From assembly GCA_000733415.1 (NCBI GenBank), contig KL662191.1, positions 87,243-151,242 on the forward strand: a DNA stretch of 64,000 bases, written 5' to 3'. The translations under genes were made by a program, and so were the position numbers. The stretch is from [Leptolyngbya] sp. JSC-1 (GTDB taxonomy: Bacteria; Cyanobacteriota; Cyanobacteriia; Elainellales; Elainellaceae). Every line of letters starts with the position of its first letter. Positions within the stretch are counted from its first letter, which is position 1. The notes under the pieces were generated by a model. That model was not told the DNA's origin and did no database searches. It worked only from the letters and a program-made list of their open reading frames with translations. Below are positions 63,309 to 64,000 of the stretch, in pieces.

Positions 63309-63992
63309 TCAGTCGAGCAGCGCGTTTGTTGGAGCAGGTGCAAAGACCAACTGAATCTTGTGAGCGGAAAACTGGCAGAAATACATAAGCCAGCTAAAAA
63401 TTCCGAGTAGCTTACAGCCCTCTTCCAGCTCGTAATGACCAAACATTGTTTCTGGCGTTTGATCAACAATAGTAGAGAGGCCGAGAAAAGCAACGGCCAA
63501 ACAAAGGAACACCGGACGAGAGCGTAAAATCAGCTTTCTAAAGACCGTCACAAATGCCACAAACACCAATGCGTAAACCATAAAGACCAGCAGCTCGGTA
63601 AGATTTTGAACTGCTCGTGGAACTACAGCATCAGGGCCATACAACACTCTGCTAAACCGCTCGTGAAGACGAAACTGATCGTCGAGCAGAAACTGAGCCG
63701 ACAACAAACCAGAGAAAATCAAAAACGCAACCGTTTGGGAATCGGCGGGCTTTGAACCGCCAGCTCGAATAATCGAGGCAGAAAAGAAGCAAATCGCAGT
63801 GGTTGCACACCAGAGCAAATTGCCAATCTGAGAGAAGAAGCCAATAAAAGCAGATTGACCACTAATTTCTGCCGGATCGGATACGAGTTCAAACATCGTA
63901 AATCCTACCAATTGGCCAATCCAAGCAGTTACGATCATAAACCCAATTATGGGCAGATAGAGTTTCAGAAGAGTCAGCAATGAGATCTTCAT
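63309..63992 (-). CDS. membrane protein, unknown function
   Basis: 227 residues, about six helices. Notable is LLSAQFLLDDQFRLHERF, a polar stretch inside the middle of the protein with two Asp, His and Glu, which might bind metal or lipids (inference). No family recognised. The ATG at 63992 is used; a GTG two codons upstream is possible. It comes close to the window end, and more upstream genes on this strand are not visible. Confidence 0.7.
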   Translation of the reverse strand: MKISLLTLLKLYLPIIGFMIVTAWIGQLVGFTMFELVSDPAEISGQSAFIGFFSQIGNLLWCATTAICFFSASIIRAGGSKPADSQTVAFLIFSGLLSAQFLLDDQFRLHERFSRVLYGPDAVVPRAVQNLTELLVFMVYALVFVAFVTVFRKLILRSRPVFLCLAVAFLGLSTIVDQTPETMFGHYELEEGCKLLGIFSWLMYFCQFSAHKIQLVFAPAPTNALLD

Positions 63993-64000
63993 GAGCACCT

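Overview
The window comes from a cyanobacterium. It carries genes for photosystem II subunit PsbZ, a tandem-BMC carboxysome shell protein (CcmP), a phycobiliprotein lyase of the CpcS/CpeS family, a high-light-inducible one-helix protein (Hli), a cyanobacterial exosortase, DUF4278, DUF1823 and DUF3611 proteins, the conserved psbZ-ribH and rbp-rpsU pairs, and several HIP1 octamers (GCGATCGC at 5091, 6992, 58754 and 59333). Base composition is near 50% G+C. This and the gene content suggest a filamentous Leptolyngbya-like lineage, but that placement is inference. The window reads as chromosome, with no rRNA, no CRISPR array, no complete insertion sequence and one tRNA.

Layout. 1-6.0 kb: an AAA ATPase with an N-terminal vMAP-type HTH, a Clp-fold membrane protease, and an unrecognised helical protein, separated by long non-coding stretches. 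6.2-10.9 kb (minus): cysA-like ATPase, family-5 solute-binding lipoprotein, glutamine-dependent NAD synthetase. 11.1-20.2 kb (plus): phosphoribosyltransferase, glycogen phosphorylase, queF, a ferritin-like protein, a sorbosone-dehydrogenase-like lipoprotein, then an AhpD-like peroxidase and the radical-SAM enzyme ArsS of arsenosugar synthesis. 20.3-25.0 kb: a DUF4278 protein, a Tat-type TRAP binding protein, and a tightly coupled three-gene minus-strand operon of unrecognised proteins, two of which look TULIP-like. This operon is the best candidate for an undescribed system. 25.1-29.2 kb: divergent polytopic membrane proteins. 29.2-36.8 kb: Uma2 protein, CpcS-type lyase, gatB, rbp-rpsU, ccmP, a pentapeptide protein, an SLH lipoprotein and an IS5-type remnant. 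37-43.3 kb: ABC exporter, DHH-CBS-tRNA nucleotidyltransferase fusion, psbZ-ribH and a frameshifted Uma2 gene. 43.3-51 kb: tRNA-Gly, exosortase, hli with a high-light-type operator, and a minus-strand run of folate/biopterin transporter, carotenoid oxygenase and corrinoid-binding protein. 51-64 kb: VOC protein, a large RTX-repeat protein, clpS, a CPBP protease, DUF3611, the 2-oxoglutarate decarboxylase/succinic semialdehyde dehydrogenase pair that closes the cyanobacterial TCA cycle, DUF1823, gnd and two small membrane proteins.

Functional themes are central carbon and redox metabolism (glgP, gnd, nadE, the TCA shunt), photosynthesis and carbon concentration (psbZ, ccmP, cpcS-type, hli), and RNA/protein homeostasis (gatB, rpsU, rbp, the tRNA nucleotidyltransferase, clpS, two membrane proteases). 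Decay is visible: a dienelactone hydrolase tail, a nucleotidyltransferase-like gene with an internal deletion, a Uma2 gene broken by a two-base CA duplication, and a transposase fragment with a 16-bp duplication. Non-coding DNA is rich in short perfect tandem duplications (7-16 bp units, 2-5 copies) at ten or more places, and holds two copies of a roughly 112-bp hairpin-rich element with terminal inverted repeats.
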